Origin: Sphingomonas yantingensis
Lineage (GTDB): Bacteria; Pseudomonadota; Alphaproteobacteria; Sphingomonadales; Sphingomonadaceae
DNA length: 64,000 bases
Assembly (NCBI RefSeq): GCF_014199325.1
Contig: NZ_JACIJJ010000003.1
Span: 434,001 to 498,000, forward strand
Direction: 5' to 3'
Below the pieces are notes generated by a model. That model saw only the letters and a list, made by a program, of their open reading frames with translations, ran no database searches and had not been told where the DNA came from. The translations under genes and the position numbers were made by a program. Shown piece after piece: positions 40,390 to 49,335 of this stretch (positions within the stretch are counted from its first letter, which is position 1; every line of letters begins with the position of its first letter).

Positions 40390-42707
40390 TGACCGCGCAC
40401 TACTTCGACCAGCGACGCGGCATCCTGTCCGGTCGGCAGCCGCCCGCTGGCCGACAGCCGGCCGGTCGCGTCGTTCCAGACGAGCTCGGCCTTGCGCCCC
40501 CCGCCGCGCTGATAGGCGTTGGTCACGCCGTCATCGTCATAAAGCGGGAACCGCGCGTCGCGCCCCGGATAGATGCGGATCGCGGTCAGCGCCTGCTTCT
40601 CGCTTGTATTCTTAACCGCCGCGCCCATCGGCACGATCGACCCCGCGCGCACGAAGAGCGGCATCCGCTCGATCGGTGCCGCCGCCTCGATCGTCTGACC
40701 GCCGGTGTAACGCTTGTTGGTCCAGTAGTCGTACCAGTCGGTCCCGGCGGGCAGGTACACCGACCGGCTCGTCCGCCCCTGCTCGACGACGGGCGCGACG
40801 AGGAAGGCGGGGCCGAACATATACTGGTCGCGAATGTCGGCGACCTTCGGATCGCTGCCGAAATCCATGAACAGCGCGCGCATGAACGGCGCCCCGCCCT
40901 CGTACGTCTGTCGCCCCAGCGAATAGAGGTATGGGATCATCGCGTAGCGAAGCCGCAGCCAGTCGGCGAGGATCGGCTCGGCCGCCGCGCCATATTCCCA
41001 GATCGCCGTCGCCGGCCGCTGGCCATGGATGCGCAGCGTTGGGGTGAAGCTGTTATACTGGAACCAGCGCACGAAGAGTTCGGGATAGTCCCGGTAATCC
41101 GGCCCCATCGCGGTGGCGCCGGCGGGGTCGACCAGCACCGGCCGCTCCGCCTTCGGCCCGTTCGGCCACTGCCACCCGCCGGTGTCGCTGCTGGTATAGG
41201 CGATGCCGCTTGCCGCCATGTTCAGCGTCGCGGGCACCTGTCGCTGCAAGGCTTCCCAGCTTGCGTGCACGTCGGCGGTCCAGAAGATCGCGCCCGACGC
41301 CTGCGCGCCGGTGTACGCCGCGCGCGCGAGGATCAGGTTGCGGAAGTCGGGCCGGTCCTTCGCCGACCCCTCCGCCACGCCGCCGGTGTGGACCAGCGGA
41401 AAGAGGTTGTAGAAGCGGTCGCCCGAGCCGATCGAATAGAACTTCCCCGCGGGCACCAGATCCGGCTCGGTCTCGTCGAGCCAGAACCAGTCGAAGCCTT
41501 CGCTGGCCAGATTGTCGCGGATCCTGCCCCAGAACCACTGCCGCGCGTCGGGGTTGGTGCTGTCGATCAGCGCCCCCACCCGGTCCGACCGGATGGCAAG
41601 GCCATAGGCCGGCTCGCCGTCCGGATCCTTCAGGAACCAGCCCTTGGAGGCCAGCATGTCATAATAGCGCCCCTCCCGCTCGTATCGCGGCCACACCGAC
41701 AGCATCGTGTGCAGCCCGCGCGCATGCAGCTCGCGGTTCATGCCGGCGGGATCGGGGAAGGCCGTCCGGTCGATGTCCATCTGGCCCATGCGGGTCCAGT
41801 GGAACCAGTCGAGCACCATCACGTCGAGCGGCAGGTTACGCTTCGCATAGCCGTCGGCGATGCTCATGAGCTCAGCCTGCGTCTCGTACCGCGCCTTAGA
41901 CTGGATCAGCCCGAACGCGGCCTTAGGCGGCAGCGGGGTCCGGCCAGTGAGTCTGGCATAGCCGGCGTAGAGGTCGTCCGTCGTTTTGCCCGTGACGATA
42001 AAGAACGACACCCGCTCGCCCACGCGCGACTGGAACTGCGTCCTGTCGTTGATCCCCGGCGACACCGTCGTGACCGATGGGTTGTCCCACAGGATCGCAT
42101 AGCCCTTGTCGGTGACGAGGAAGGGCACGCACACCGTCTCGCCGGTCGGCGCATCGTAATTGTGACGGCAATCGATCGTCCGCCCGCGCAGGTCGAGCGC
42201 ACCTTCCTGGTTCTGCCCAAGCCCATAGTAATGTGTGCCCCGCGGTTCGGCGAAGGTCGCGCCGATGCGGAACGTCTTTTCGCCGCTCACCTCGTGCGGG
42301 GCCAGTTCCCAGCCGGTCATCGCCGTGATCTCGCGCCCGTCCGCACCCCGCACCGCGATCGACACCGGCGGCAGCGAGGGCACAAAGTACCGCTCCATCT
42401 GGCTCGGCGCCTTGGGCCAGGGTTGCGCGTTCACCGTCACCGACAGATCGCTCGAACTGTACGTATCGCCCGCCGCATCGGCGCGGTGCGTCCAGCCCGC
42501 GGGCGCAGGCTTGCCGCTGATGCCGTAGCCCGGCCCCTTCTCGATCTCCTTGGGGTCGAGCGCGATCGTCACATGGACGATACCGGGGCCATAGGGCTCG
42601 ATCGCCACCCGGCTGCCGTTTCGGTCGAGCATCGGAAAGGTCTGCGCCTCGGCCGCACTCGCCGCCAGAAATGACAGGCCGGCGAGAAGAAGGGGGCGAA
42701 GCGTCAT
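40386..42707 (-). CDS. Secreted GH31 alpha-glycosidase (alpha-xylosidase/alpha-glucosidase)
   Basis: Glycoside hydrolase family 31 enzyme of 773 residues with a signal peptide (to about residue 21). An N-terminal beta-sandwich is followed by the (beta/alpha)8 domain; the nucleophile motif is DWFWLDETEPDL and the acid/base lies in IFWTADVHASW, with a DUF5110-type C-terminal domain (AGSIVPMGAAVK onward). The family cleaves alpha-xylosyl or alpha-glucosyl ends. Coupling to a GH35 enzyme resembles xyloglucan side-chain removal. ATG 42707 follows AGGA at 7 nt; the longer in-frame reading to 42788 lacks a ribosome site and signal peptide. Confidence 0.93.
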   Translation of the reverse strand: MTLRPLLLAGLSFLAASAAEAQTFPMLDRNGSRVAIEPYGPGIVHVTIALDPKEIEKGPGYGISGKPAPAGWTHRADAAGDTYSSSDLSVTVNAQPWPKAPSQMERYFVPSLPPVSIAVRGADGREITAMTGWELAPHEVSGEKTFRIGATFAEPRGTHYYGLGQNQEGALDLRGRTIDCRHNYDAPTGETVCVPFLVTDKGYAILWDNPSVTTVSPGINDRTQFQSRVGERVSFFIVTGKTTDDLYAGYARLTGRTPLPPKAAFGLIQSKARYETQAELMSIADGYAKRNLPLDVMVLDWFHWTRMGQMDIDRTAFPDPAGMNRELHARGLHTMLSVWPRYEREGRYYDMLASKGWFLKDPDGEPAYGLAIRSDRVGALIDSTNPDARQWFWGRIRDNLASEGFDWFWLDETEPDLVPAGKFYSIGSGDRFYNLFPLVHTGGVAEGSAKDRPDFRNLILARAAYTGAQASGAIFWTADVHASWEALQRQVPATLNMAASGIAYTSSDTGGWQWPNGPKAERPVLVDPAGATAMGPDYRDYPELFVRWFQYNSFTPTLRIHGQRPATAIWEYGAAAEPILADWLRLRYAMIPYLYSLGRQTYEGGAPFMRALFMDFGSDPKVADIRDQYMFGPAFLVAPVVEQGRTSRSVYLPAGTDWYDYWTNKRYTGGQTIEAAAPIERMPLFVRAGSIVPMGAAVKNTSEKQALTAIRIYPGRDARFPLYDDDGVTNAYQRGGGRKAELVWNDATGRLSASGRLPTGQDAASLVEVVRGQ

Positions 42708-42729
42708 TGGCAATCCTGTCCTGAACCTT

Positions 42730-42749
42730 TTTGCGAGCGGTAACAAAAA
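42730..42749. promoter_or_regulatory. 20-bp operator-like element upstream of GH31
   Basis: This element begins TTTGCGAGC and ends AACAAAAA. It shares about 15 of 20 positions with an element at 52023-52042 in the TonB receptor promoter region. It lies in the 116-bp gap between the MFS and GH31 genes, about 23 bp before the GH31 start. Possible LacI- or GntR-type operator; assigned by repetition only. Confidence 0.3.
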
Positions 42750-42823
42750 CCGGCGTGGTTCGAAAGGACGGCTGTTCGCGTGAGACACCTTTGATCGGGT
42801 CGAAACGGGCGGGCGATGCCCGG

Positions 42824-44113
42824 TCAGCTAGCACCTGCCTCCCCCGGCTCGTAGTCCGCGGCGTTTCGCGCCGCGAGCCGCGCGGCGAACGGGCGAGCGA
42901 TGAGGTTCCACCCCGTCAGCAGCGCCAGCCCGCTAGCGAACACCGCGCCGAGGACGATGCTCCAGCGCGTATCGCCCAACCCCTCCGCCAGCGCCGCCAT
43001 GCCAAGCGGGGCGAGCACCGCCGACAGGCAGGTGAAGAACAGAAGCAAGCCCGCCACCGCGCCGTGACGGCGCTTGTCGAAGCAACTGATCCCGGTCGAG
43101 TTGATCGTCGGATAGAGCACCGACATGAACAGCCCGGTGGCGGGCAGCGCAAAGGTGGCGACGCCGCGCCCGCCGATCACCGACAGCCAGAACAGCGCCG
43201 CCATCGCGCCGCTGCAGATCGCGAGCACCGTGCTCCATTCGAACCGCCCGAGCAGCCAGACGCCGACGAACCGCCCGCCGGCGCGCAGCACGAAGAAGAT
43301 CGACACCGCATAGAGCGCCAGCCACGCCCACTCGCCCTTGTAATCGGCGAGATAGGTCGGCGCCCAAACATAGATCGCCGCCTCCGCTGCAACGTAGAGC
43401 ATCAGGGCCGCGGCGAAGAAGATCGCGGTCGGGTCGCCGATCAGGCGCAGCGCCTCCCCCGCCTGCGGCCTTTCCGCCGCGGCCGCGACCGGCTGCGGGA
43501 AGCGCGCGAACAAGGTGCCGAGCACCAGCAGCCCGCACAGCATCGCCGCGACCAGATACACCCACTTCCAGCTTGCCCCGCCCTGAAGCAGTACGGCCAC
43601 CAGCGCCGGGCCGACGATCGCGCCTACGCCGAAGAACCCCTCGACCAGGTTCATCGTCGCGGCATGTTCGCGCGTCGAGCGGGTCAGGTCGCCGATCAGC
43701 GCCAGCGCGCCCGCCTTGAAGATGCCGATGCCGAGGCCCGAAACGAACAGCAGAAAGGTGAAGAACAGGAAATCATGGCCCGCCGCGAACAGGGCCGAAC
43801 CGAGGCCGAAAAGCGCAAGGCCGATCAGGATCGTCGGCTTGCGCCCGATGCGATCCGCTAGAAAGCCGAGCGCGATCGCCGAAATGCCGATCCCCGACAT
43901 CGTCGCATACTGGAAAGACCCGCCCGCGGTCAGCCCAAGGCCGAATTCGCGGATCACCTCCGGAATGACGGTGCCGACCGAGTCCGTGGTCATCGCGAAC
44001 ATCGCGAACATGAGGAAGACCAGCGCCTTGAGCAGGACCGGCGCGCCATCCTGCCTGATCCGGCGACCGCCCATCGACGATGCCTGCGGTGCCACGCCCT
44101 GATAGCCGCTCAT
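42824..44113 (-). CDS. MFS sugar transporter
   Basis: Twelve-helix major-facilitator protein of 429 residues. The loop-2 signature GFLADRIGRKPT between helices 2 and 3 and the helix-4/5 region GLGIGIFKAGALALIGDL are visible. It has no close tie to the FucP family seen at 34 kb. It is divergent from the GH68 gene across a 116-bp region containing a perfect CAATCGATTG palindrome, and is followed by the GH31-GH35-Gfo-DUF1080 genes. Sucrose or a glycosidase product are the natural candidates for cargo. Confidence 0.88.
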   Translation of the reverse strand: MSGYQGVAPQASSMGGRRIRQDGAPVLLKALVFLMFAMFAMTTDSVGTVIPEVIREFGLGLTAGGSFQYATMSGIGISAIALGFLADRIGRKPTILIGLALFGLGSALFAAGHDFLFFTFLLFVSGLGIGIFKAGALALIGDLTRSTREHAATMNLVEGFFGVGAIVGPALVAVLLQGGASWKWVYLVAAMLCGLLVLGTLFARFPQPVAAAAERPQAGEALRLIGDPTAIFFAAALMLYVAAEAAIYVWAPTYLADYKGEWAWLALYAVSIFFVLRAGGRFVGVWLLGRFEWSTVLAICSGAMAALFWLSVIGGRGVATFALPATGLFMSVLYPTINSTGISCFDKRRHGAVAGLLLFFTCLSAVLAPLGMAALAEGLGDTRWSIVLGAVFASGLALLTGWNLIARPFAARLAARNAADYEPGEAGAS

Positions 44114-44165
44114 GCCCTCTCCACCCTTGCTTTGAACGCAGGCTAGGCGGTTAGAGGCAGCGATG

Positions 44166-44175
44166 CAATCGATTG
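44166..44175. promoter_or_regulatory. LacI-type operator CAATCGATTG between MFS and GH68 genes
   Basis: Perfect 10-bp palindrome with central CG, within TGCAATCGATTG, 53 bp before the MFS start and 55 bp before the GH68 start. The same core occurs twice in front of the TonB receptor operon at 51.96 kb. The LacI-family gene immediately downstream of GH68 is the obvious candidate binder. Confidence 0.6.
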
Positions 44176-44229
44176 TTGAAACGCATCCGGCTTTGCGCCA
44201 AGGTGGCCGTCATCGTTGTGGGGGAGGAT

Positions 44230-45363
44230 ATGACCGTGGCTCGAACGCACCCGCTCGCCGGGGTCTGGTCTGCGGACGCCGCCCGGCTCGCCGCCGCGCA
44301 GCCGGGTGCCGCGATCGTGCCGTTCGCCGAAGTCTCGCACGATCCGGGGCTTCCCGATCTCGACCTGTGGGACATGTGGCATCTGACGGAGGCCGACGGG
44401 TCGACGGTGTTCGACGGCGGGCGAAGCTGGTGGTTCTTCCTCGCCACGCCCCGCTTTCCCGATCCGGAGGCGCGGCACGACCATGCCCGTATCCGCCTGC
44501 TGAGTCATGGCGATGGTGGGTGGCGCGATCATGGCTGGACGTTCGAACCGGGATTCACCCCGGGCAGCCGCGAATGGTCGGGATCGGCGGTGCGGACGGC
44601 CGACGGCAGCGTCCGGCACTTCTTCACCGCCGCCGGTCGCCGGGGCGAGCCGACGACGTTCGAGCAGCGAGTGTTCGAAACACGCGCCCCCTTCGCGGTC
44701 GTCGACGGCGAGCCGCGCTTCGGCGCGTGGAGCCCGCCGATCGAATGCGTGGTCGCCGATGGCGCGCATTACACGGTCGCACGCGACGCCGTCGCCGCGC
44801 CGACGGGCATCAAAGGCTTTCGCGATCCGGGCTATTTCCGCGATCCCGCCGATAGTCGCGAATATCTGTTCTTCACCGCGAATGCCGGCGGCGCCGACCG
44901 CTTTCCCGACGGCGTGATCGGGGCCGCGACGGCAAGCGGCGATGGCTGGTCGCTGCTGCCGCCGATCGTGTCGGCCGTGGGCACCAACAGCGAGCTCGAG
45001 CGACCACATATCGTCGTGCATGCCGGCCGCTATTATCTGTTCTGGTCGACGCACGCCCATCGCTTCGCGCCGGGGATCGGCGCGCCCTCCGGCCTCTATG
45101 CAATGGTTGCCGAGCGGATCGAGGGGCCGTGGCGACCGGTCAACGGATCGGGGCTGGTGGCCGCGAACCCCGCATCGGCGCCGGTCCAAGCCTATTGCTG
45201 GTGGGTGATGGACGAGTTTCGCGTCGCGAGCTTCGTCAATTACTGGCGCGGCGGCCCCGCAACCGAACCCGCGACGCCAGAGGCGCGGCGCGCGGCGTTC
45301 GGCGGCGTTCCGGCGCCCTTCTTCGACCTGGTGATCGACGGCGACCGGATCGCCGTCGCCTAG
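44230..45363 (+). CDS. GH68 levansucrase/fructosyltransferase-like enzyme
   Basis: Five-bladed beta-propeller enzyme of 377 residues acting on sucrose. The nucleophile block LDLWDMWHL has Asp48; FRDPGYF (Arg198-Asp199-Pro200) is the transition-state stabiliser; SELERPH contains the acid/base Glu (Glu257 by analogy with the DEIER motif). EWSGSAVRTADGSVRHFFT corresponds to the SGSA motif. No signal peptide is visible, so it is either cytoplasmic or exported without one, as in Zymomonas levansucrase. ATG 44230 follows GGGGAGG. It is convergent with and overlaps the LacI gene by 4 bp, and is divergent from the MFS gene. Confidence 0.88.
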   Translation: MTVARTHPLAGVWSADAARLAAAQPGAAIVPFAEVSHDPGLPDLDLWDMWHLTEADGSTVFDGGRSWWFFLATPRFPDPEARHDHARIRLLSHGDGGWRDHGWTFEPGFTPGSREWSGSAVRTADGSVRHFFTAAGRRGEPTTFEQRVFETRAPFAVVDGEPRFGAWSPPIECVVADGAHYTVARDAVAAPTGIKGFRDPGYFRDPADSREYLFFTANAGGADRFPDGVIGAATASGDGWSLLPPIVSAVGTNSELERPHIVVHAGRYYLFWSTHAHRFAPGIGAPSGLYAMVAERIEGPWRPVNGSGLVAANPASAPVQAYCWWVMDEFRVASFVNYWRGGPATEPATPEARRAAFGGVPAPFFDLVIDGDRIAVA

Positions 45364-46391
45364 GCGCTGTCGCGCGGCACCAGCACCGGCGGCATCTCGA
45401 CCGAGGGGGCGTCCGCGCCGCCGATCCGGGCGAACAGCGCGTCGACCATCGCGCGCGCGCCGGTGACCAAGTCCTGTCGCACCGTCGTCAGGCGCGGCAC
45501 GATGCTCTCGGACAGCGGCAGGTCGTCGAAGCCGGTGACGGCGATGCGGCCGGGCACCGATATGCCGCGATCGACCAGCGCGCGGATCGTCCGCATCGCG
45601 ATCACGTCGGACGCGGCGGCAATACCGTCGACTTCGGGCGGCAGCGCATCGACATGGCCCGCGATCTCGTCGGCCATGATGTCGGAGGCGAGGTGCGTAT
45701 CGAGCTGCAACGGCGGCGGCAGGCCCGCCGCGGCCAGCGCATCGCAGACGCCGCGATGCCGCTCGATCAGTTCGAGCGTCCGCACCTCCCCCAGGAATGC
45801 GAGCCGGCGGCAGCCGCGTTCGATCAGCCGCTCGGCAGCAAGCCGTCCTCCCATCCGGTTGTCGACGCCGACCGCGCAATGCACCTGTCCGGGCAGCGCA
45901 CTGCCCCAGACGACCAGCGGGCGATAGGTCGCGGCGACCCGCTCGATCGCCTCGAACTGGTCCGACTGACCGATCAGCAGCACGCCGTCGAGCATGCCCG
46001 AGGTGACGATGCGCTCCAGCCAGTCGTTGGCATCGGGAATGATGCGCGAGAGCATCAGGTCGTACCCGTTTTCGGTCAGCGCATCGGCAAGGTGGCCGAG
46101 GATCGTCATGAAGAACGGGTCGGACAGATGCTGGCGCCGCTCGTGCCCCAGCGGCACGACGACGCCGATGACGCCGGTCCGCTGCGTGCGCAGGCGGCGC
46201 GCCATCTGGTTGGGGCGAAAGCCGTGCTCGTCGGCCAGCTTCTGGATCCGCTCGCGCGTTTCGGCGCTGATGAGCTCCTTGCCTGCCAGCGCGCGCGACA
46301 CGGTGCCCGCCGTCACCCCCGCCAGCCGCGCGAGATCGGCGAGCGTGCGGACCCGCGGCGGCGTTCCTTCTGGATCGTTGGTCTTCGTCAT
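45360..46391 (-). CDS. LacI-family transcriptional regulator
   Basis: Repressor of 343 residues. The helix-turn-helix plus hinge (about 15-70) reads TLADLARLAGVTAGTVSRALAGK and FRPNQMARRLRTQRTG; the periplasmic-binding-like effector domain follows (IGVVVPL, FFMTILGHLADALTENGYDL, TGFDDLPLSESIVPRLTTV). Sugar effectors such as sucrose or fructose would fit the GH68 neighbour. Its likely operators are the CAATCGATTG sites at 44166 and 51956-51979. The start overlaps the 2OG-oxygenase stop by 4 bp (46388-46391), so it may be read through from the TonB receptor operon. Confidence 0.94.
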   Translation of the reverse strand: MTKTNDPEGTPPRVRTLADLARLAGVTAGTVSRALAGKELISAETRERIQKLADEHGFRPNQMARRLRTQRTGVIGVVVPLGHERRQHLSDPFFMTILGHLADALTENGYDLMLSRIIPDANDWLERIVTSGMLDGVLLIGQSDQFEAIERVAATYRPLVVWGSALPGQVHCAVGVDNRMGGRLAAERLIERGCRRLAFLGEVRTLELIERHRGVCDALAAAGLPPPLQLDTHLASDIMADEIAGHVDALPPEVDGIAAASDVIAMRTIRALVDRGISVPGRIAVTGFDDLPLSESIVPRLTTVRQDLVTGARAMVDALFARIGGADAPSVEMPPVLVPRDSA

Positions 46392-47752
46392 CCACCCCGC
46401 CTTGCCGCAGGTACGATATCAAACGCAATGTTGAGCCGCTCGCCGGATGTGAACGGTAACGTCGAATGCCAAAGCGTTGAAGGGAAAAGGACAACCCGGC
46501 CGACCACGGGCCGGACGACGCGGCGCGGCGGAAGGTCGAGGCCAAGCTCGGGCGGCGGCGTGCCGAGCGCCAGGGCGCCACCCTCACCATCCGGCAGCGT
46601 GACGTAGAAGGCCGAGCTCAGCCAGCCGGCCGGATGGGTGTGCGGCACGTTGCGCCCGCCGCCCGAGAGGCGGACCGACCAGCTGCCCGCAAGCCGCAGC
46701 GGCGCGCGCGGGCGCCCGATCAGCGGGTGACGCGGATCGGGCGGCGGCAGTTGCGCGACATGCGCCTCCACCGCCGCCATCAGCGCGGCGCGCGTGCGCG
46801 CGAGGATCGGTTCGTGGCGAAGCAGGACCGAGCGATCGGTCTGCGTGCCGCCACGCACAGACTGCTCGCCATAGGGTGCGCGGGCGGTGTGCAGAGACCG
46901 CAGCGTCTCGGTCAGCTCACCAAATTCGGCGTCGGACAGCGCCACCGGGTATTCGCCGACCAGCCGCGGATCGCCCTCCAGCCACTCGGCCGCCGGATCG
47001 CCGAGCAGGCGCCACGCCAACGCCAGATATGGCCAAGCGAGCATCGCTGCCGGCCCGCCGAGCATCGCCTGCGCGGTATCGCGGGCACCCACCCAGTCCC
47101 CCTCACGTAGCGCGAACCGGATACGGCAGATCGACAGGCCGGCGTCGTCAATGCCCGTCGTGAGGTCAAGCAGACGGCGGGCCTCGCCCCGATCGGCGTC
47201 GCGCTCGACCGCCATGAACGTCTCGGCAAGCAGCAATCCGCGCGTTTCGCCGATCGCAGCGCATGCCTGGTCAAGGATCGTCCGTGCCGCCGGCCAGTCG
47301 CGCTGCTGCGCCACCGCGGCGAACCAAGCGAGCCACAGCGCCGCGTTGCCGGGCATTGCCTCGACCCCTGCGGCATAGCCCGCGAACGGATCACCCAGCT
47401 CGTGCGTCCAGCGAAGGGTCGCCAGCACGCGCTGCCCGTCGAGCCAGTCGGGCGCCGCGGCGACCGCATCGGCGAGCAGCGCCTCGCCCTGATCGGGCGC
47501 GCGCTCCGCGGCGAGCGCCAGCGCCTCGTTGCGCAACAGGTCGCGGTCGCCGGGGGCAAGCGCCCGCGCCGCCGCGAACAGGGCGGCGGCCGGATACCCG
47601 CGCTCGAACCGGATCTGTGCCAGGCACCGCGCTGCGACCGGATCGCGCGGCGCCAGCGCGTGCGCGCGGGTGAAGGCAGCATCGGCCTCACCCATCCGCT
47701 CCTCGCCGCGCAGTGCCAAGCCCCGGTCGAGGCAGGCCGCAACCTCGTTCAT
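46388..47752 (-). CDS. TPR-like protein with C-terminal 2-oxoglutarate/Fe(II) oxygenase domain
   Basis: Two-part cytoplasmic protein of 454 residues. Residues 1-270 are Ala-rich helical repeats of TPR type (ALRGEERMGEADAAFTRAHALAPRD and similar). The C-terminal ~190 residues form a double-stranded beta-helix of the putative 2OG-Fe(II) oxygenase group: NVPHTHPAGWLSSAFYV supplies the first iron ligands, VVLFPSTLWHSTLPF the distal His, and GERLNIAFDI the 2OG-binding Arg region. The substrate is unknown. It overlaps the halogenase-like gene by ATGA (47749-47752) and is third in the TonB receptor operon. A longer reading to 48280 is the opposite frame of the halogenase and was rejected. Confidence 0.85.
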   Translation of the reverse strand: MNEVAACLDRGLALRGEERMGEADAAFTRAHALAPRDPVAARCLAQIRFERGYPAAALFAAARALAPGDRDLLRNEALALAAERAPDQGEALLADAVAAAPDWLDGQRVLATLRWTHELGDPFAGYAAGVEAMPGNAALWLAWFAAVAQQRDWPAARTILDQACAAIGETRGLLLAETFMAVERDADRGEARRLLDLTTGIDDAGLSICRIRFALREGDWVGARDTAQAMLGGPAAMLAWPYLALAWRLLGDPAAEWLEGDPRLVGEYPVALSDAEFGELTETLRSLHTARAPYGEQSVRGGTQTDRSVLLRHEPILARTRAALMAAVEAHVAQLPPPDPRHPLIGRPRAPLRLAGSWSVRLSGGGRNVPHTHPAGWLSSAFYVTLPDGEGGALALGTPPPELGLDLPPRRVVRPVVGRVVLFPSTLWHSTLPFTSGERLNIAFDIVPAARRGG

Positions 47753-49257
47753 GCCGCCGCCCGGCAATTGCGCTCGATGAACTCGGCGTGGGTCGGCACG
47801 CGGGCCGCTTCCGCCGCCATTGCCGCGCGCAGCTTCGCCAGCCAGCCGCGCGCATCGACGCTGCGGTGATCGAGCAGCGGATCGAGCCCCTGGGGGAAAT
47901 TGAGCTGGCCGATATGGACGGCGAGCCAGCTCGGCGGCGCGAACAGGTCCATCTCGCGCGCGACCAGCCTGCCGTGGCGGCGGAAATGCTCCAGTTTCAG
48001 CTTCAGCGTGTCGGGCACGTCCATTGCCGCGCAATAGCGCCACAGCTCGGCATCGGTCCGCTCGGTCAGCTTGTAGTGGAGGATCAGGAAGTCGCGGATC
48101 CGCTCGGTCTCGATCGACGTGACGCGGTTGAACTCGTCGATTGTGGCGGGATCGAAACCGCGGTCGGGGAACAGCGCCAGCAGCTTCGAGATGCCCGCCT
48201 GGATCAGGTGGATCGAGGTCGATTCGAGCGGCTCCAGAAACCCCGAAGACAGGCCGATCGCGACGACGTTGCGGTTCCACGCCAGCCGCCGCCGCCCGGT
48301 GACGAAGCGCAGGTGCCGCGGATCGGCGAGCGCGGGTGCATCCAGCCGGTCCAGCAGCGCCGCCGCCGCCGCGTCATCGTCCAGATGTGCGCTGCAATAG
48401 ACATAGCCGTTGCCGGTGCGGTGCTGGAGCGGGATGCGCCACTGCCACCCCGCCTCCCGCGCGGTCGAGCGGGTATAGGGGATCGGCGGCTCGGCCCGCG
48501 CGGACGGCACCGCGACCGCGCGGTCGCAGGGCAGCCAGTGCGTCCATTCCTCGTACCCAGTCGCCAGCGCCCCCTCGATCAGCAGCCCTCGAAAGCCCGA
48601 GCAGTCGACGAACAGATCGGCATCGATCGCGCGCCCGTCCTCGAGCGTCACGCGCTCGACATGGCCGGTCTCACCATTCAGGGAGACATCCCGGACCTTG
48701 CCCTCGACGCGCACGACGCCCTTGCCCTCGGCATAGCGGCGCAGGAAGCGGGCATAGAGCCCGGCGTCGAAGTGAAAGGCATAGTCGTAGGTCGACAGGA
48801 CGCTGCGCTGATCGGGGCTCGGCGGCGCGAACCGGCCCGTGCGGGCCAAGTGCCAGGCCATCGAATGCTCGTCGAGCGAGGCCCCCTCGCCCTCCGCCCG
48901 CGCGCGCAGCCAGTGCTGGTGCAGCGGCACGATGTCGAAGTTGCGGCCGTGCGGGCCGAACGGATGGAAATAGCGGTGGCCGATCCTCGCCCAGTCGACA
49001 AACTCGATGCCGAGCTTGAACGTCCCCTGCGTCTCGGCAACGAACTGGCGCTCGTCGATGCCGAGGGTGTCGTTGAAGATGCGGATCGGCGGGATCGTCG
49101 CCTCGCCGACGCCGACGGTGCCGATCTCGTCGGACTCCACCAGCGTGATCGTCGTGCCGCGCTGCAGCGCCTGTGCCAGCGCCGCGGCGGTCATCCATCC
49201 CGCCGTGCCGCCGCCGACGATCGCCACCGATCGGATGCGCCGGTCGTTGCCGCTCAT
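47749..49257 (-). CDS. Flavin-dependent tryptophan-halogenase-like protein
   Basis: FAD-dependent protein of 502 residues of the tryptophan 7-halogenase family. The FAD loop GGGTAGW is at 15-21, the catalytic lysine in GTFKLGIEF is Lys81 (PrnA Lys79 equivalent), the diagnostic WxWxIP motif is Trp271-Pro276 (WQWRIP), and EPLESTS places Glu345 at the second catalytic position. These marks point to an active flavin halogenase rather than a plain monooxygenase. It follows a TonB receptor by 78 bp including a strong hairpin, and precedes a 2OG-oxygenase gene. Homologues beside TonB receptors are common in Caulobacterales and Sphingomonadales, with natural substrates unknown. Confidence 0.92.
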   Translation of the reverse strand: MSGNDRRIRSVAIVGGGTAGWMTAAALAQALQRGTTITLVESDEIGTVGVGEATIPPIRIFNDTLGIDERQFVAETQGTFKLGIEFVDWARIGHRYFHPFGPHGRNFDIVPLHQHWLRARAEGEGASLDEHSMAWHLARTGRFAPPSPDQRSVLSTYDYAFHFDAGLYARFLRRYAEGKGVVRVEGKVRDVSLNGETGHVERVTLEDGRAIDADLFVDCSGFRGLLIEGALATGYEEWTHWLPCDRAVAVPSARAEPPIPYTRSTAREAGWQWRIPLQHRTGNGYVYCSAHLDDDAAAAALLDRLDAPALADPRHLRFVTGRRRLAWNRNVVAIGLSSGFLEPLESTSIHLIQAGISKLLALFPDRGFDPATIDEFNRVTSIETERIRDFLILHYKLTERTDAELWRYCAAMDVPDTLKLKLEHFRRHGRLVAREMDLFAPPSWLAVHIGQLNFPQGLDPLLDHRSVDARGWLAKLRAAMAAEAARVPTHAEFIERNCRAAA

Positions 49258-49293
49258 GCCGCCCTCTCCTTTGGCGGTATCGTTAGGATAAAG

Positions 49294-49326
49294 CGCGGGC
49301 GGGTGCCAAGTCGGCGCCCGCCCGCG
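49294..49326 (-). terminator. Strong intercistronic hairpin after TonB receptor gene
   Basis: CGCGGGCGGG (49294-49303) pairs with CCCGCCCGCG (49317-49326), and GCC/GGC inside extends the stem, leaving about a 5-nt loop. It begins 10 nt after the receptor stop on the minus strand and is followed by CTTTATCC rather than a long T run. Probably a partial terminator or 3'-end stabiliser giving more receptor than halogenase mRNA. Confidence 0.6.
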
Positions 49327-49335
49327 AGGCCGGGG

